From positions 1 through 35,497 of the forward strand of contig CACWHI010000023.1 in the NCBI GenBank assembly GCA_902760595.1: a stretch of DNA of 35,497 nt. Direction: 5' to 3'. Under the pieces are notes generated by a model. The model was not told where the DNA came from, did no database searches, and was given only the letters and a program-made list of their open reading frames with translations. The DNA comes from an uncultured Eubacteriales bacterium. Its GTDB lineage: Bacteria > Bacillota > Clostridia > Christensenellales > Aristaeellaceae. A program made the translations under genes and the position numbers. Positions 1 to 9,206 of the stretch are shown here, piece after piece. Every line of letters starts with the position of its first letter. Positions within the stretch are counted from its first letter, which is position 1.

Positions 1-119
1 TGGCTTCGCCATCCGCCGAATGAATCGGCGGACTCCGGGATTCCGTGCCGGAACGGACCGGGCCTCGTCTCACTCTACTGTATGACTGAATAGTTACAAC
101 CCGGGAAGGCGGCAGCCAT
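1..119. other. Noncoding left edge with small hairpins
   Basis: I see no gene here. CCGCCGA (13-19) and TCGGCGG (25-31) form a 7-bp hairpin with a 5-nt loop, and TTCCG (42-46) pairs with CGGAA (50-54). The region lies downstream of the minus-strand protease gene, so the first hairpin could end its transcript, but no T-run follows. GACTGAATAGTTAC (about 85-98) differs by two bases from one arm of the hairpin at 35279-35292. Confidence 0.4.
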
Positions 120-761
120 TCACCGCGTCAGGGCTTCCGCCTCGCTGATAGGCGCGGCCAGGTTGATGCCGCTCGCCCTGTCATAGGTGCCCATCACCAG
201 GCCGATCACCTCGCCGCGGCTGTTGAACACCGGAGCGCCGCTGCTGCCGGCGGATACCGGCGCGGTAAACAGCAGCCAGGACACGCCCTGCGCGTCCCAA
301 TGGCCGCACACATTGCCCCTGGTGACCAGGTTGGTCACGCCGGCCTGGGTCGAGATCACCAGCATATCCTCGCCGCGCCGGGGCACGTCGGCGCACACCG
401 GCAGCGGCGGGACGCCCGCATCCTCCGGCAGCGCGCACAGCACGATATCCGCCGTCTCGTCGCCGTCGATCAGGCGCTCCACCCGGAACTCCGTACCGTC
501 GTCCCGGCGCACCCGCATGTAGGCCATATTCGTGATCGCGTGCCACGCGGTCACCAGCACCGGCGGGTCAAAGGCCACAAACCCGCTGGCGGAGGAGATT
601 CTGACGTCGCTGCGGTCATAGACCTCCAGGTACACCACGCTGGCGGCTGCCGCTTCGATGCGGGCCGGGTCATCGGTGAAGGGCGTCTCCGCTCCGGCGC
701 GTCCGCATACGGCGACCAGCATGAGGATGAGCAGCAGGACCCTTGTTTTCCTTTGGCGCAT
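120..761 (-). CDS. Secreted trypsin-like serine protease
   Basis: A 213-residue chymotrypsin/trypsin-fold serine endopeptidase, probably exported. Residues 1-24 form a Sec signal peptide (basic MRQRKTR start, hydrophobic core, AGA cleavage site). The catalytic triad is visible: His74 in TAWHA, Asp105 in TADIVL and Ser174 in GSSGAP. The following VFNSRGEVIGLV is the usual strand after the active serine. The whole protein is one protease domain with no PDZ or anchor, so it is smaller than HtrA proteins. It has GGAAGGGG before the ATG and its own promoter at 791-818, and it diverges from the giant secreted protein gene. The substrate is unknown; processing of the neighbouring large surface protein is only a guess. 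Confidence 0.88.
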   Translation of the reverse strand: MRQRKTRVLLLILMLVAVCGRAGAETPFTDDPARIEAAAASVVYLEVYDRSDVRISSASGFVAFDPPVLVTAWHAITNMAYMRVRRDDGTEFRVERLIDGDETADIVLCALPEDAGVPPLPVCADVPRRGEDMLVISTQAGVTNLVTRGNVCGHWDAQGVSWLLFTAPVSAGSSGAPVFNSRGEVIGLVMGTYDRASGINLAAPISEAEALTR

Positions 762-790
762 GATGATCGCCCCTTCCGTTTGATGTCTTC

Positions 791-818
791 ATTTTAGCCT
801 TTTTTTCGCGCGTGTCAA
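791..818 (-). promoter_or_regulatory. Sigma-A type promoter of the protease gene
   Basis: On the minus strand, TTGACA (818-813) is followed after 16 nt by TAAAAT (796-791). Transcription would start near 784 and give a leader of about 23 nt with a good ribosome site. Confidence 0.7.
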
Positions 819-861
819 TAGGCTGCGGAGCGCCGCAAACGCTGAAATGCCAAGGACATTC

Positions 862-890
862 TTGACAGCCTACGGCAATCATGCTATATT
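862..890 (+). promoter_or_regulatory. Consensus extended -10 promoter for the 2,132-residue protein
   Basis: TTGACA (862-867), a 17-nt spacer and TATATT (885-890), preceded by the extended -10 TGC (882-884). Transcription should start near 897, leaving a leader of about 64 nt. The ribosome site AGGAAAGGG (944-952) lies 8 nt before the ATG at 961. Confidence 0.8.
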
Positions 891-900
891 TTGCCGTACA

Positions 901-934
901 GATGAAAGAATCTGTTTTGCTGATGTAAGAATCT
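901..934 (+). repeat. Direct repeat with 21-bp period in the leader
   Basis: GATGAAAGAATCT (901-913) recurs as GATGTAAGAATCT (922-934), with one mismatch and a 21-bp period, about two helical turns. It begins a few bases after the predicted transcription start. This arrangement suits a dimeric regulator contacting one DNA face, but no regulator can be named. Confidence 0.5.
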
Positions 935-960
935 CCTGACGATAGGAAAGGGATAAATGC

Positions 961-3900
961 ATGATGAAAAGATACCTGAGCCTGCTGATGACCCTGTGCC
1001 TGCTGCTCAGTTCTGTTTCCCTGCCCGTTTACGCGGAAACACCGGCCCCGCAGACGTCTGCCGCCAATTCCGGGGAGCCTGCGAACGGAGGAGCACAGCC
1101 GGAAAATGACGGGAATCAGCGCTCCACCTACTATGAGGTGCGCTTTGAGCTGCCGGACGAGCTGAAGAACCTGACGTCTGAAGAAGCGGCTGAGATCCAG
1201 CTTCCGGAGACGGCGATGGTGGTGGCCGGCACGCCGGTGTCTTCCCTCGCCCTGCCCGAGCGGCTGGGCTATGTGTTCGTCGGCTGGTACTACGACGCGG
1301 CGCTGGAAAAGCGCTGGGCGGAAAACGACGTGGTGGACCGCAACATGACCCTTTACCCGCGCTTCGCCTCCAGTGAGGAGGCGGCGAACGGCCTGCTGCC
1401 CAACTATATGTCCGACCAGGACGTGGCCCTCAGCTTCCCCGTGTATGTGGCTGCCTATGACCTGACGGAAGCGGAAGCCCGGTCGCAGATCATGGTGCGG
1501 GACCTCAGCGAATTTGAACAGGACATGAGCTTTATCCTCGAGCCGCAGCGGATCGACCCCGCGGAGCTGATCGCGGGGGAGGAAAACAGGGAGGCCGTGC
1601 TGACGGCGCTGTCTGGCTGGCAGCAGGCGGGTGGCTCCCTGGGCTGCGCCCTGCGGGAAGCCGGGGCGGAGGATGCCGACGCCGCGACGCTGCAGGCCCA
1701 TTATGCCCCGGACGAGCTCCGCGCCGAAGCGGAAACCGCCCTCCGCCAGTTCCTGAGCGAAGCGGGCTACGGCACCGGCAGCGCCTCGGAGGACCTGGCT
1801 GAGCTGATGCAGCAGGCGGCCCGCAGCCCGAGGATGCGGAACGCCATCGCGGAGGCCTACGGCGTCAGCGCCGACGTATCGGCCAAGGCGAAGCCTGCCG
1901 ACCTGGCGGATATGTGCGTGGAGGCCATCCGCCGCGCCCGGAAGGAAACGGCCGGAGTCCGCGTCAAAAGCGTTTACCGCGTGTGCCCGCCGGACGGCCT
2001 CTGGACGGCGGGACATCTGCACCAGATCGAGCTCAAAAATACGGACAATATCCGTTTTATCCGCAACGGACAGGAGTCCGGCGAGTCCGTCATCTACTAC
2101 AACCTGACAGTGGCTTTCGAGCCCTTTAACAACATGCGCCTGAAGAAGGGCCTCAAGTATATCCCCTTCGAGGAGGTGGAGGGCGTCGACCTGAACGACG
2201 GCCTGTTTAAGAGCCACCAGGAGGAAAGCGGCGACCTGACCGTCGAGCGCAATGACGCCGCCGGTGTGCTCACCTGCCGCCGGCCGGTGAAGCCCGGCGA
2301 CCTCCTGGTCGTTTACGACGGGGAGCTCCGGGAGGACGGAAGCGCGGACCGGATGGGCTACTTCCGCATCACCGCCGACCTTGGCAACCAGCAGTATGCC
2401 TACGAGATCCCGGAATTCGCGGACGTGGTGTTCCTGCCGGACGTGATCCCCGTGCATACGGACGGCAGCTATGAGGACGGCGAGATCTTCGTCTCAGCGG
2501 ACCAGTTTGACTTTACCCACCCGACGCTGGCCGAAATCGGCCTTGGCCCGGACACCACCGTGGAGCCCGGCGACTGGATCGCCCTGTATGAGGGCAGTCT
2601 GGATCAGCCCGAGGAGGCTGAGCTCGTGGGCTACGGCGAGCTGACGCAGGTCCGGGATGCGGAGGGCGGTCTTCAGCTCAGCTATACGCTGAAGGCCGAA
2701 GAGGACATGGCGAAGCTCGCGGGACTGGCCATGCGGCAGGAGAACGTTGATCTGAACCTGACCGAAGAAGAAATGCAGGAGATGCAGTCCAAAGCACTCA
2801 ACAGCCTTGAGGAAAACGGCTTTTTCAACGAGGCCGAGCAATATATCCGTTCGATGATCTTCGAGGACGAGCCGCAGCTGATGGCCAACGAGGATTACCG
2901 CAAAGCGCTCCAGAGGGTGCGCTTCACCAACGACGAGGGCGAAGAGATGACCCTGGAGGAGGTACGGCGGCTGAACCTCATCACCGACCGGATCTCGGAG
3001 ACCAGTCACGCGCCGATCCATGTCCGTTTTACCGGAAGCCTGGGCCTGAAGCATTTCAGCGGGACGGGCGTGCGCTTCGAGCTGTCCGCTTCCACCTCGT
3101 GGAAATACAATATCGAGCCCCTCGGAGATGAGGCGAAGGCCTTTGGCATCAACATCGATATCCTGATCCAGTTTGAGCAGGAATTCACTGCCGGTCTGGG
3201 CATGAGCTTCGATATCGAATGGAAGAAATTATGGTTTATCAAGGTCCCAATAGATATCAAGGGCACTTTCAGTCTGCAGGCGGGCACATTTACCGCGGTG
3301 GGCTTTGATATCACCGTCAGCACTACGCGGCGTTCCCCGGGCGTCAAGCAGAACACCTCCATGGCAATCAAGTCTGAAGAGCGGCAAAACTTCGATACAA
3401 GGAGGCTGGACAGCAATACCAGATACGTCTGGTATAACCGTCTGACGGACGCCGCCGGCAAGCTCGACAACATCAACTACACGCTGGATACCCTGTTTGA
3501 AGGCACCGGCTGGGACAGCCAGGAAAAGGACAAGGGCTCTTACTTCGGCAAAGCGATCAAGCAGAATGGCACCCTGGGAGGCAGCCTCGAAGAAAAATAT
3601 GCGGCCTTTGTCAAAAAGAAGTCGGAATACGTCAGATTCTGGGAACATGAGCTTTTTGACAGAGACATCGCCCCGGATCCCCTTCACCTGTGTGCCCTCG
3701 GTCTGAGGGTCACGGCGTATGCCTCCTTCAGGCTATGTGTGACGCTGGGCGGTTCCATCTCCTACGGCGTCTGCAAGGGGTGGACGGTCAAGTTCAAGGT
3801 TTTCGCCTGGGAATCGGAAAGCAGTTCGGCAGACCTGGAAGCGCCCAATCTGAACTTGGGCGTCTACCTGTTCGGCATGATCGGCGTCAGGGTCGGCCTG

Positions 3901-6900
3901 AGTCTGGATTTCCGCATCGGCCTGATCTCCACTAAGCTGGCATCCCTGGGCGCTGTGCTGGACTTCGGCTTATACGCGGAATTCTACGGCTTCTTCTACT
4001 ATGGCTACCGAAGGGTATCGGGCAAAGGTGAACAGCAGCTCCTGGGCTCCATGCTGTTTGAAGTCGGCTTCTTCACCACCGTGAAGCTGAAAGCGCAGGC
4101 GGGCAATGACCGGAAGAAAGCGGAGAAGGAAATCATCTCCCTTCGCATACCGTTCATTTCTCTGGGCGATCAGTTCTTCGCCGTTGATTTCGAGATCCCG
4201 CCGGACGACAAGAGCCTGTCGCTGGAAATGAAGGACAATACCGCCAAGGTACCGGACAACCTATACACCGTGAAGGTCATGAGCCTGAGCAGCGGCGATA
4301 TCGATGGCAAACCCATGGACGCCAACGACCGGATCCCGGGCAAGCATAAGGACGTCACCTCTCTTGGCGGTCAATACAAGACCTATGACGAGGTCTTCTT
4401 CGAGGTCGAATGCGTGGATACGGATAAGGATGGGCAGTCTCTTGGCACCTCCTCCTGGACCTACGATCCCGCGAACAACACTATTACCGCCCGGCCGAAG
4501 GACGACACGGTCAAGGAAATGTGGGGCGATATCGTCTTCACCTTCCGCAATCTGGACGCCAAGACCTTCAAGACCGTTGTAAAGGATCCGCGCTTCGGCT
4601 CCTTCTGCTCCTACGGCGCCGGCATCGGGCTGGAAAAGAAGAGCATCGTCCGCACTGTGAAGGTGCATTGGGTCCGGCAGGATACGCAGCTCACCGTGCA
4701 AAACATCTATCAGGTCTGTCCCGGCGCGAAGATCGCCGACGAGAGCGCTTACAGCAAAATGACCAGCAATCAGCTGCGCGACTGGTACGATAAGGGCGAG
4801 ACGGTCAACATCACCGTTCCCGTTGACATGGTGCATGGCCTGAGCCTGACGGACCCGCGCATCCGCGTCCGGAAGGACTATGTCCCCGTGATGTTGTATT
4901 CGCCCGACGAGCTGATCATCAGCAAGGAGGCCCCCACGGCGGCGCCGGTGAAAAAAGCGCCGCTCACGCAGTGGATCAAGGATCCGCAGGCCAGTCTGTG
5001 GCAAACCCTGCCCACGGAGGGCCGGACCATCCGGATCTATTACAACTATACAGGGAACGAACTGAAGCACAAGCCCGGGGACCCCGTGCAGGAAAACATC
5101 GTGGACGCCACCTGCACCAAGGAAGGCAGCTATGACGAGGTGTACTACTGCACCATCTGCAAGGGCGAGGTCCTCCGGAATCATAAGAAGTCGGCGCTGC
5201 TGGAGCATACGAAGCCGGAGAAGCCGACGCTTGAAAATGTCACGGAGGCCACCTGCACCAAGGAGGGCAGCGCTGAGGAGGTCTTCTACTGCACCGTGTG
5301 CGGCAAAGAGCTCAGCCGGACGAAGACCACGCTGCCCGCGCTGGGCCACGACATGAAGACCACGGAAAAGGCGGCGGAGCCCATCATGGAGGGCGGCGCC
5401 TGCGTCGGCTGGAAGCCCGGCACTACCGTGACCGCCTGCACCCGCTGCGGCGAGGTCGAGTCGACGGTGACCCATCAGGTGGCGACGCAGCCGGCCATGG
5501 AAACCGGCACCTGGAGCTACGAGGGCGGCAGCCTGACCGTGACCTGCGCCATGGCTGACTGGCCCAACGCCAAGGTGTCGGATTACCTGGCGAAGGCGGG
5601 CTTCTACGGCTACGCCGGCACCCTGAACGGCAAGGATTGTTATAAAGTGCCCGGCGCCTTCTCCGCAGACAAGGACGGCGGCACCGTTATTTCCGAGCAC
5701 GGGGACCAAACCCTGTCCATTCCCGTGACCTTTAAGCCCAGTGATACGGCCACCTACGCGCCCTGCAGCTTCACCCTGAATCTCAAGATCATCGGGAAGC
5801 CCTGCCCCTACGTGGACGAAAAGGGGAAGACCGATTACGTGAAGATCTACAAGGATATCAGCGAGATCCCCACGGACGGCTCCGCCTCCGGCTGGTACGC
5901 GGTGACGGAAAGCTTCACCCTCAGCGAGCGCCTGACCATCAAAAACAATGTGAACCTGATCCTGTGCGACGGCATGACCCTGACCTGCTCCAAGGGCATC
6001 CAGCTCAGCGGCGGCAGCCTGACCATCTGGGGCCAGGCGGGCGGCACAGGCTCGCTTGATGCCTATGCGGAGGAAGGAAACGCCGGCATCGGCGGCGGAA
6101 GCGCCGGCGCCATGGGAGGCAGCCTGACGGTGCGTTCCGGCAGGGTCCGCGCCGTCAGCGGCGCCGGCGCGTCGGGCATCGGCGGCGGCCGGGGTCAGAA
6201 CGGCGGCAAGGTGACGATCCTCGGCGGCAAGGTGACAAGCGGCGCTATGGGCAACGACTGCTCCGCCATCGGCGCGGGCGCCGGCGGCACGGATCCGGGC
6301 AACCTGACCCTGGGAGACGGGCTTGAAGCCCGGACCAGCAACTTCCTGGCCGTTTTGTACCCCGCGCCTCGGGACCAGCGCGCGGAGAAATGCCAGACGG
6401 ACAGCGCTGCCGAGATTTCGGCCTGCAAGCACAGCGAAAAGGAATACACCCCCATCGACCGCGACACCCATCAGACGAAGTGCAAATACTGCATGCGCAG
6501 CTTCGGGCCGGAGGCCCATCAGTATGAGGAAAACGGCAGCACCTGCCTCCTCTGCGGCCGCATGGCGATATACTCCGTCATGGTGATGCAATGGAAAAAC
6601 CCCGAAACGCAGAGCGCGCTGCTGTATGACGCGCCCAGGGGCACAGCCTTCGAGCTGAAAAGCACGCTGGAAGACGCGGACATGGGTGCTCTGGCGCTCA
6701 GGGGCTGGAATGTCCACCCGGGCAAGGCTCCCGGCGACATCAGGAGCTGCATGCCCGCGGAAGGAATGGAGATCTATCCGACAGGCTACAGCTATCCCGT
6801 GACGAAGGACCTCCTGATCGTGGCGGTCTTCGGCACTCCCTGCAGAGTCACCTTCGACCCCGGCAGCGCATCCGGTGAAATGGCCGCTGCGGACTGGTAC

Positions 6901-7359
6901 CTGGAGGACCTTTACCCCCTGCCGGACTGCGGTTTCGAGGCGCCCGAGGGCGCGGATTTCATCGGCTGGCTGTTGAACGGCGAAGGCGAAGCCCTGGCCG
7001 CCGGGCAGGAAGTGACCCTGACCGGTGACACGGAGCTGACCGCCGTCTGGAAGTATGAATTCGGCACTGCGGACATGACCCTGCCCTCAGGCATCACGGC
7101 CGTGGAGGAATCCGCGTTCGAGGGCATGCCCGTCCAGGCGGTCCGGATCGGCGACAGCTGCCGCTCCGTAGGCGCCTACGCCTTCAGGGACTGCGCCAGC
7201 CTGAAGCGGCTCCGCCTCCCCAGGGACTGCGCGATGGGCCAGGGCGTGCTGGACGGCTGCGGCGACGTAGTCATCTTCGCGCCGGCCGGCGGCACCGCGG
7301 AGGCCTGGGCCAGGGGCTGGATCGAAGCCCATCCCGGCTGCGTCTTCCAGGCGGAGTGA
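961..7359 (+). CDS. Giant secreted multi-repeat surface protein
   Basis: A 2,132-residue exported protein. Residues 1-25 are a signal peptide (MMKRYLSLLMTLCLLLSSVSLPVYA). Near 95-135 and 1961-2036 are InlB/Listeria-Bacteroides-type beta repeats (FVGWYYD, FIGWLLNGEGEAL). Five CxxC pairs lie at Cys1397/1400, 1444/1447, 1493/1496, 1841/1844 and 1862/1865; the first two sit in clear copies of a TCTKEG..YCTxC unit. A Gly-rich stretch near 1660-1790 (GIGGG, GGSLTVRSGRV) resembles a beta-helix. Residues 2040-2112 resemble a BspA-type leucine-rich repeat. Residues 140-1370 are not recognised. There is no LPxTG motif or C-terminal membrane helix, so it is secreted or non-covalently attached. ATG at 964 is an alternative start. 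An adhesin or scaffold role is inferred from the repeats only. Confidence 0.9.
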   Translation: MMKRYLSLLMTLCLLLSSVSLPVYAETPAPQTSAANSGEPANGGAQPENDGNQRSTYYEVRFELPDELKNLTSEEAAEIQLPETAMVVAGTPVSSLALPERLGYVFVGWYYDAALEKRWAENDVVDRNMTLYPRFASSEEAANGLLPNYMSDQDVALSFPVYVAAYDLTEAEARSQIMVRDLSEFEQDMSFILEPQRIDPAELIAGEENREAVLTALSGWQQAGGSLGCALREAGAEDADAATLQAHYAPDELRAEAETALRQFLSEAGYGTGSASEDLAELMQQAARSPRMRNAIAEAYGVSADVSAKAKPADLADMCVEAIRRARKETAGVRVKSVYRVCPPDGLWTAGHLHQIELKNTDNIRFIRNGQESGESVIYYNLTVAFEPFNNMRLKKGLKYIPFEEVEGVDLNDGLFKSHQEESGDLTVERNDAAGVLTCRRPVKPGDLLVVYDGELREDGSADRMGYFRITADLGNQQYAYEIPEFADVVFLPDVIPVHTDGSYEDGEIFVSADQFDFTHPTLAEIGLGPDTTVEPGDWIALYEGSLDQPEEAELVGYGELTQVRDAEGGLQLSYTLKAEEDMAKLAGLAMRQENVDLNLTEEEMQEMQSKALNSLEENGFFNEAEQYIRSMIFEDEPQLMANEDYRKALQRVRFTNDEGEEMTLEEVRRLNLITDRISETSHAPIHVRFTGSLGLKHFSGTGVRFELSASTSWKYNIEPLGDEAKAFGINIDILIQFEQEFTAGLGMSFDIEWKKLWFIKVPIDIKGTFSLQAGTFTAVGFDITVSTTRRSPGVKQNTSMAIKSEERQNFDTRRLDSNTRYVWYNRLTDAAGKLDNINYTLDTLFEGTGWDSQEKDKGSYFGKAIKQNGTLGGSLEEKYAAFVKKKSEYVRFWEHELFDRDIAPDPLHLCALGLRVTAYASFRLCVTLGGSISYGVCKGWTVKFKVFAWESESSSADLEAPNLNLGVYLFGMIGVRVGLSLDFRIGLISTKLASLGAVLDFGLYAEFYGFFYYGYRRVSGKGEQQLLGSMLFEVGFFTTVKLKAQAGNDRKKAEKEIISLRIPFISLGDQFFAVDFEIPPDDKSLSLEMKDNTAKVPDNLYTVKVMSLSSGDIDGKPMDANDRIPGKHKDVTSLGGQYKTYDEVFFEVECVDTDKDGQSLGTSSWTYDPANNTITARPKDDTVKEMWGDIVFTFRNLDAKTFKTVVKDPRFGSFCSYGAGIGLEKKSIVRTVKVHWVRQDTQLTVQNIYQVCPGAKIADESAYSKMTSNQLRDWYDKGETVNITVPVDMVHGLSLTDPRIRVRKDYVPVMLYSPDELIISKEAPTAAPVKKAPLTQWIKDPQASLWQTLPTEGRTIRIYYNYTGNELKHKPGDPVQENIVDATCTKEGSYDEVYYCTICKGEVLRNHKKSALLEHTKPEKPTLENVTEATCTKEGSAEEVFYCTVCGKELSRTKTTLPALGHDMKTTEKAAEPIMEGGACVGWKPGTTVTACTRCGEVESTVTHQVATQPAMETGTWSYEGGSLTVTCAMADWPNAKVSDYLAKAGFYGYAGTLNGKDCYKVPGAFSADKDGGTVISEHGDQTLSIPVTFKPSDTATYAPCSFTLNLKIIGKPCPYVDEKGKTDYVKIYKDISEIPTDGSASGWYAVTESFTLSERLTIKNNVNLILCDGMTLTCSKGIQLSGGSLTIWGQAGGTGSLDAYAEEGNAGIGGGSAGAMGGSLTVRSGRVRAVSGAGASGIGGGRGQNGGKVTILGGKVTSGAMGNDCSAIGAGAGGTDPGNLTLGDGLEARTSNFLAVLYPAPRDQRAEKCQTDSAAEISACKHSEKEYTPIDRDTHQTKCKYCMRSFGPEAHQYEENGSTCLLCGRMAIYSVMVMQWKNPETQSALLYDAPRGTAFELKSTLEDADMGALALRGWNVHPGKAPGDIRSCMPAEGMEIYPTGYSYPVTKDLLIVAVFGTPCRVTFDPGSASGEMAAADWYLEDLYPLPDCGFEAPEGADFIGWLLNGEGEALAAGQEVTLTGDTELTAVWKYEFGTADMTLPSGITAVEESAFEGMPVQAVRIGDSCRSVGAYAFRDCASLKRLRLPRDCAMGQGVLDGCGDVVIFAPAGGTAEAWARGWIEAHPGCVFQAE

Positions 7360-7389
7360 TCAAACGAAAGGAGCTGCTGCGCAAATATG

Positions 7390-7459
7390 CCAAAAACCTG
7401 CGTGCGTGCGTGTAGGCTCATTCCGGATCGCCTTTACACGCACGCACGCAGGTTTTTGG
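7390..7459. terminator. 25-bp perfect bidirectional terminator hairpin
   Basis: The arms 7390-7414 and 7435-7459 are perfectly complementary over 25 bp, with three more pairs (7415-7417 with 7430-7432) inside the loop. The GC-rich CGTGCGTGCGTG core is flanked by AAAAA and TTTTT, so the hairpin can end transcription on either strand. It sits between the convergent genes ending at 7359 and 7521. Confidence 0.88.
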
Positions 7460-7520
7460 GCTATTCCATCTTCGGCAGAATAAGAGGCGGTATACTGCGT
7501 CACAAAAGCTTGCCCTACCG

Positions 7521-8165
7521 TCAGTCTACCATATTGTCGTCCTGCCTGGTGTCAAAAGACTGGCGCAGGCGGCGGAGCTGGTCCAGCTGGGCGCTCAGGA
7601 TGCCGTCGGCGTTCTGCAGGGCCTGCTGGATGTCGTTTTCCATGTGCATGCGGTACTGGTCGCAGTCCATCTGGGTGCGCTGCATCAGCTGCGCGGCCTC
7701 GGCATTGGCGCGCTGGGTGATGGCGCTGTCGGCCACCAGCTGCTCCGCCCGGGTCTGGGCGTCCGCGATCATGGCCTGAGCGCGGGCCTGGGCGTCAGCC
7801 ACCATGGCGTTTGCCTTGTCCGCGGCGTCACGGGAAAGCTCTGACGCGCGGGCCTGGGCCTCCTGCAGGGTCGCCTGGGCGCGGGCGGCGGCTTCGTCCA
7901 CCGTGCGGCGGGCGTTCTCGTTCGCCTCGGACGTGGTCTGCTCCGCCTGGCGGTTGGCCTTCTGGATGAGCTCGTCATACTGCTGGATGATGTCCTTGGC
8001 CGTCCGGATATCCGGGTCGATGCTGGACTCGAGCCGCTGCAGGAGCTGCTTCAGATCCTGCTTGTCCACGATCACGCGCGTGGAGAGCGGCACCTTGGTA
8101 CCCCGGTCGATGATCACATTCAGCTGGTCCACATAATCGAATACACGCAGCTTGCTGTCAGCCAT
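7521..8165 (-). CDS. Ala-rich coiled-coil protein after coaD
   Basis: A 214-residue cytosolic protein without signal peptide or membrane helix. Residues 1-60 (LRVFDYVDQLNVIIDRGTKV) look globular. Residues of about 65-180 are a long Ala/Gln/Arg-rich helix with phrases that recur about every 11 residues (ADAQARAQAMI, ADAQTRAEQLV), as expected of a coiled coil. Similar proteins beside coaD in Clostridia are often labelled 'ATPase', but no Walker motif is visible. The DivIVA-like look (membrane-proximal head plus coil) is a weak resemblance. The start overlaps the coaD stop by 8 nt, and its ribosome site AAGGAGG lies within coaD, so translation is probably coupled. Function unknown. Confidence 0.8.
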   Translation of the reverse strand: MADSKLRVFDYVDQLNVIIDRGTKVPLSTRVIVDKQDLKQLLQRLESSIDPDIRTAKDIIQQYDELIQKANRQAEQTTSEANENARRTVDEAAARAQATLQEAQARASELSRDAADKANAMVADAQARAQAMIADAQTRAEQLVADSAITQRANAEAAQLMQRTQMDCDQYRMHMENDIQQALQNADGILSAQLDQLRRLRQSFDTRQDDNMVD

Positions 8166-8661
8166 TGCCTGTTCCTCCTTTTGTGTAATGATATATAATG
8201 GCGTCCCTCACCTGCGGAGGGACAAAAGCACTGATATCAGCCCCCAGGGAGGCCAGCTCGCGCACGAGGGTGGAACTGACGCTCTCGCAGCCCTCCTCGG
8301 GAGGCAGAAAAAGCGTTTCTAATGCCGGGTTCAGGCGGCGGTTGACCCGCGCCATCATGAGTTCCGGCTCCAGGTCCTGCATCCCGCGCAGACCGCGCAG
8401 GAGCACATTCGCGTTCAGCTGCGCCGCCAATGCCGCGGTCAGGCCCTCCGCCGCCAGCACGCGCACATTTTCGAACGGCGCGCAGACTTCCGCCAGCATG
8501 CGCAGCCGTTCTCCTACGGGAAAAGCGCCCTGCTTGGCCGGGTTGCGCATCACCGCCACGAACACGCGGTCAAAGCGCTCCGCGGCGCGGCGGATCAGGC
8601 TCAGATGGCCGTTGGTCACGGGATCAAAGCTCCCCGCGTACAGGCAGATCGTGCGGTTCAT
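8158..8661 (-). CDS. coaD: Pantetheine-phosphate adenylyltransferase
   Basis: This 167-residue enzyme transfers AMP from ATP to 4'-phosphopantetheine to give dephospho-CoA, the penultimate step of coenzyme A synthesis, in the cytosol. The nucleotidyltransferase signature GSFDPVTNGH is at residues 10-19, RGLRGMQD at 89-96 binds phosphopantetheine, and SSTLVRE at 129-135 is the family's ATP-site motif. The length is normal for CoaD. It overlaps rsmD by 4 nt (ATGA), and the rsmD-coaD order is widespread in Firmicutes. Confidence 0.97.
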   Translation of the reverse strand: MNRTICLYAGSFDPVTNGHLSLIRRAAERFDRVFVAVMRNPAKQGAFPVGERLRMLAEVCAPFENVRVLAAEGLTAALAAQLNANVLLRGLRGMQDLEPELMMARVNRRLNPALETLFLPPEEGCESVSSTLVRELASLGADISAFVPPQVRDAIIYHYTKGGTGNG

Positions 8662-9206
8662 GGGGCCTCCTCGTAAAAGCTCAGCGCCGTATCCCGGTAC
8701 ACCTTGCGCCGCGTCATGGCCCAGCCCTCCGGAGCTGGAAAACCCTTGTCCGCCGCGTGTTCGGCGATCACCAGGCCGCCCGGCGCCAGCAGGGCCTTCT
8801 CCTTCAGCCCGGCCAGCACCGGCCCCAGGTCGACCACGTAGGGCGGATCCAGAAAAATCAGATCGAACTGCGCCTGTTCACGGCAGAGCAGCGCCATCGC
8901 GCGCTCCGCCGGCATTTCCAGGAGTCGCGTCCGCTCTTCACAGCCCAATCGGCGGATATTCTCCCGGATGCAGGCGCAGGCTGCCCGGGACTGGTCGCAC
9001 AGCGCCGCGGTTTCAGCGCCGCGGCTGACGGCCTCCAGCGCCACCGCGCCGGAGCCCGCGAACAGGTCCAGGAAGCGCGCGTCCGCGATCCTGCCCTGCA
9101 GGATGTTGAACAGCGCTTCCCGCGTCTGGTCCAGGGTCGGCCGCGTGGCCATGCCCTTCGGCGCGTTCAGCGTCCTGGAGCGGTAGATCCCGCCGACGAT
9201 CCGCAT
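8658..9206 (-). CDS. rsmD: 16S rRNA (guanine-966-N2)-methyltransferase
   Basis: This 182-residue SAM-dependent methyltransferase modifies G966 of 16S rRNA during 30S assembly. The N-terminus MRIVGGIYRSRTL and TRPTLDQTREALFNIL (about 21-36) are typical of RsmD. The SAM-binding loop is FLDLFAGSGAVALEA (45-59), and the catalytic motif IV is LDPPY (119-123). The ATG overlaps the TGA of the upstream membrane-protein gene by one base (TGATG), and its stop overlaps coaD by 4 nt, so the three genes are tightly coupled. Confidence 0.96.
   Translation of the reverse strand: MRIVGGIYRSRTLNAPKGMATRPTLDQTREALFNILQGRIADARFLDLFAGSGAVALEAVSRGAETAALCDQSRAACACIRENIRRLGCEERTRLLEMPAERAMALLCREQAQFDLIFLDPPYVVDLGPVLAGLKEKALLAPGGLVIAEHAADKGFPAPEGWAMTRRKVYRDTALSFYEEAP

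Noticed and set aside
5149-6554. Zinc-finger reading of the CxxC pairs in the giant protein
   Set aside because: The protein is exported and the pairs lie in a known secreted repeat; DNA-binding is unlikely.
4261-6717. Long opposite-strand open frame (818 codons) within the giant gene
   Set aside because: GC-rich third positions keep the opposite strand open. The translation is low-complexity with many Ala, Gly, Arg and His, has no ribosome site, and opposes a gene with clear domains. The same applies to 670-2457 and 32988-34775.
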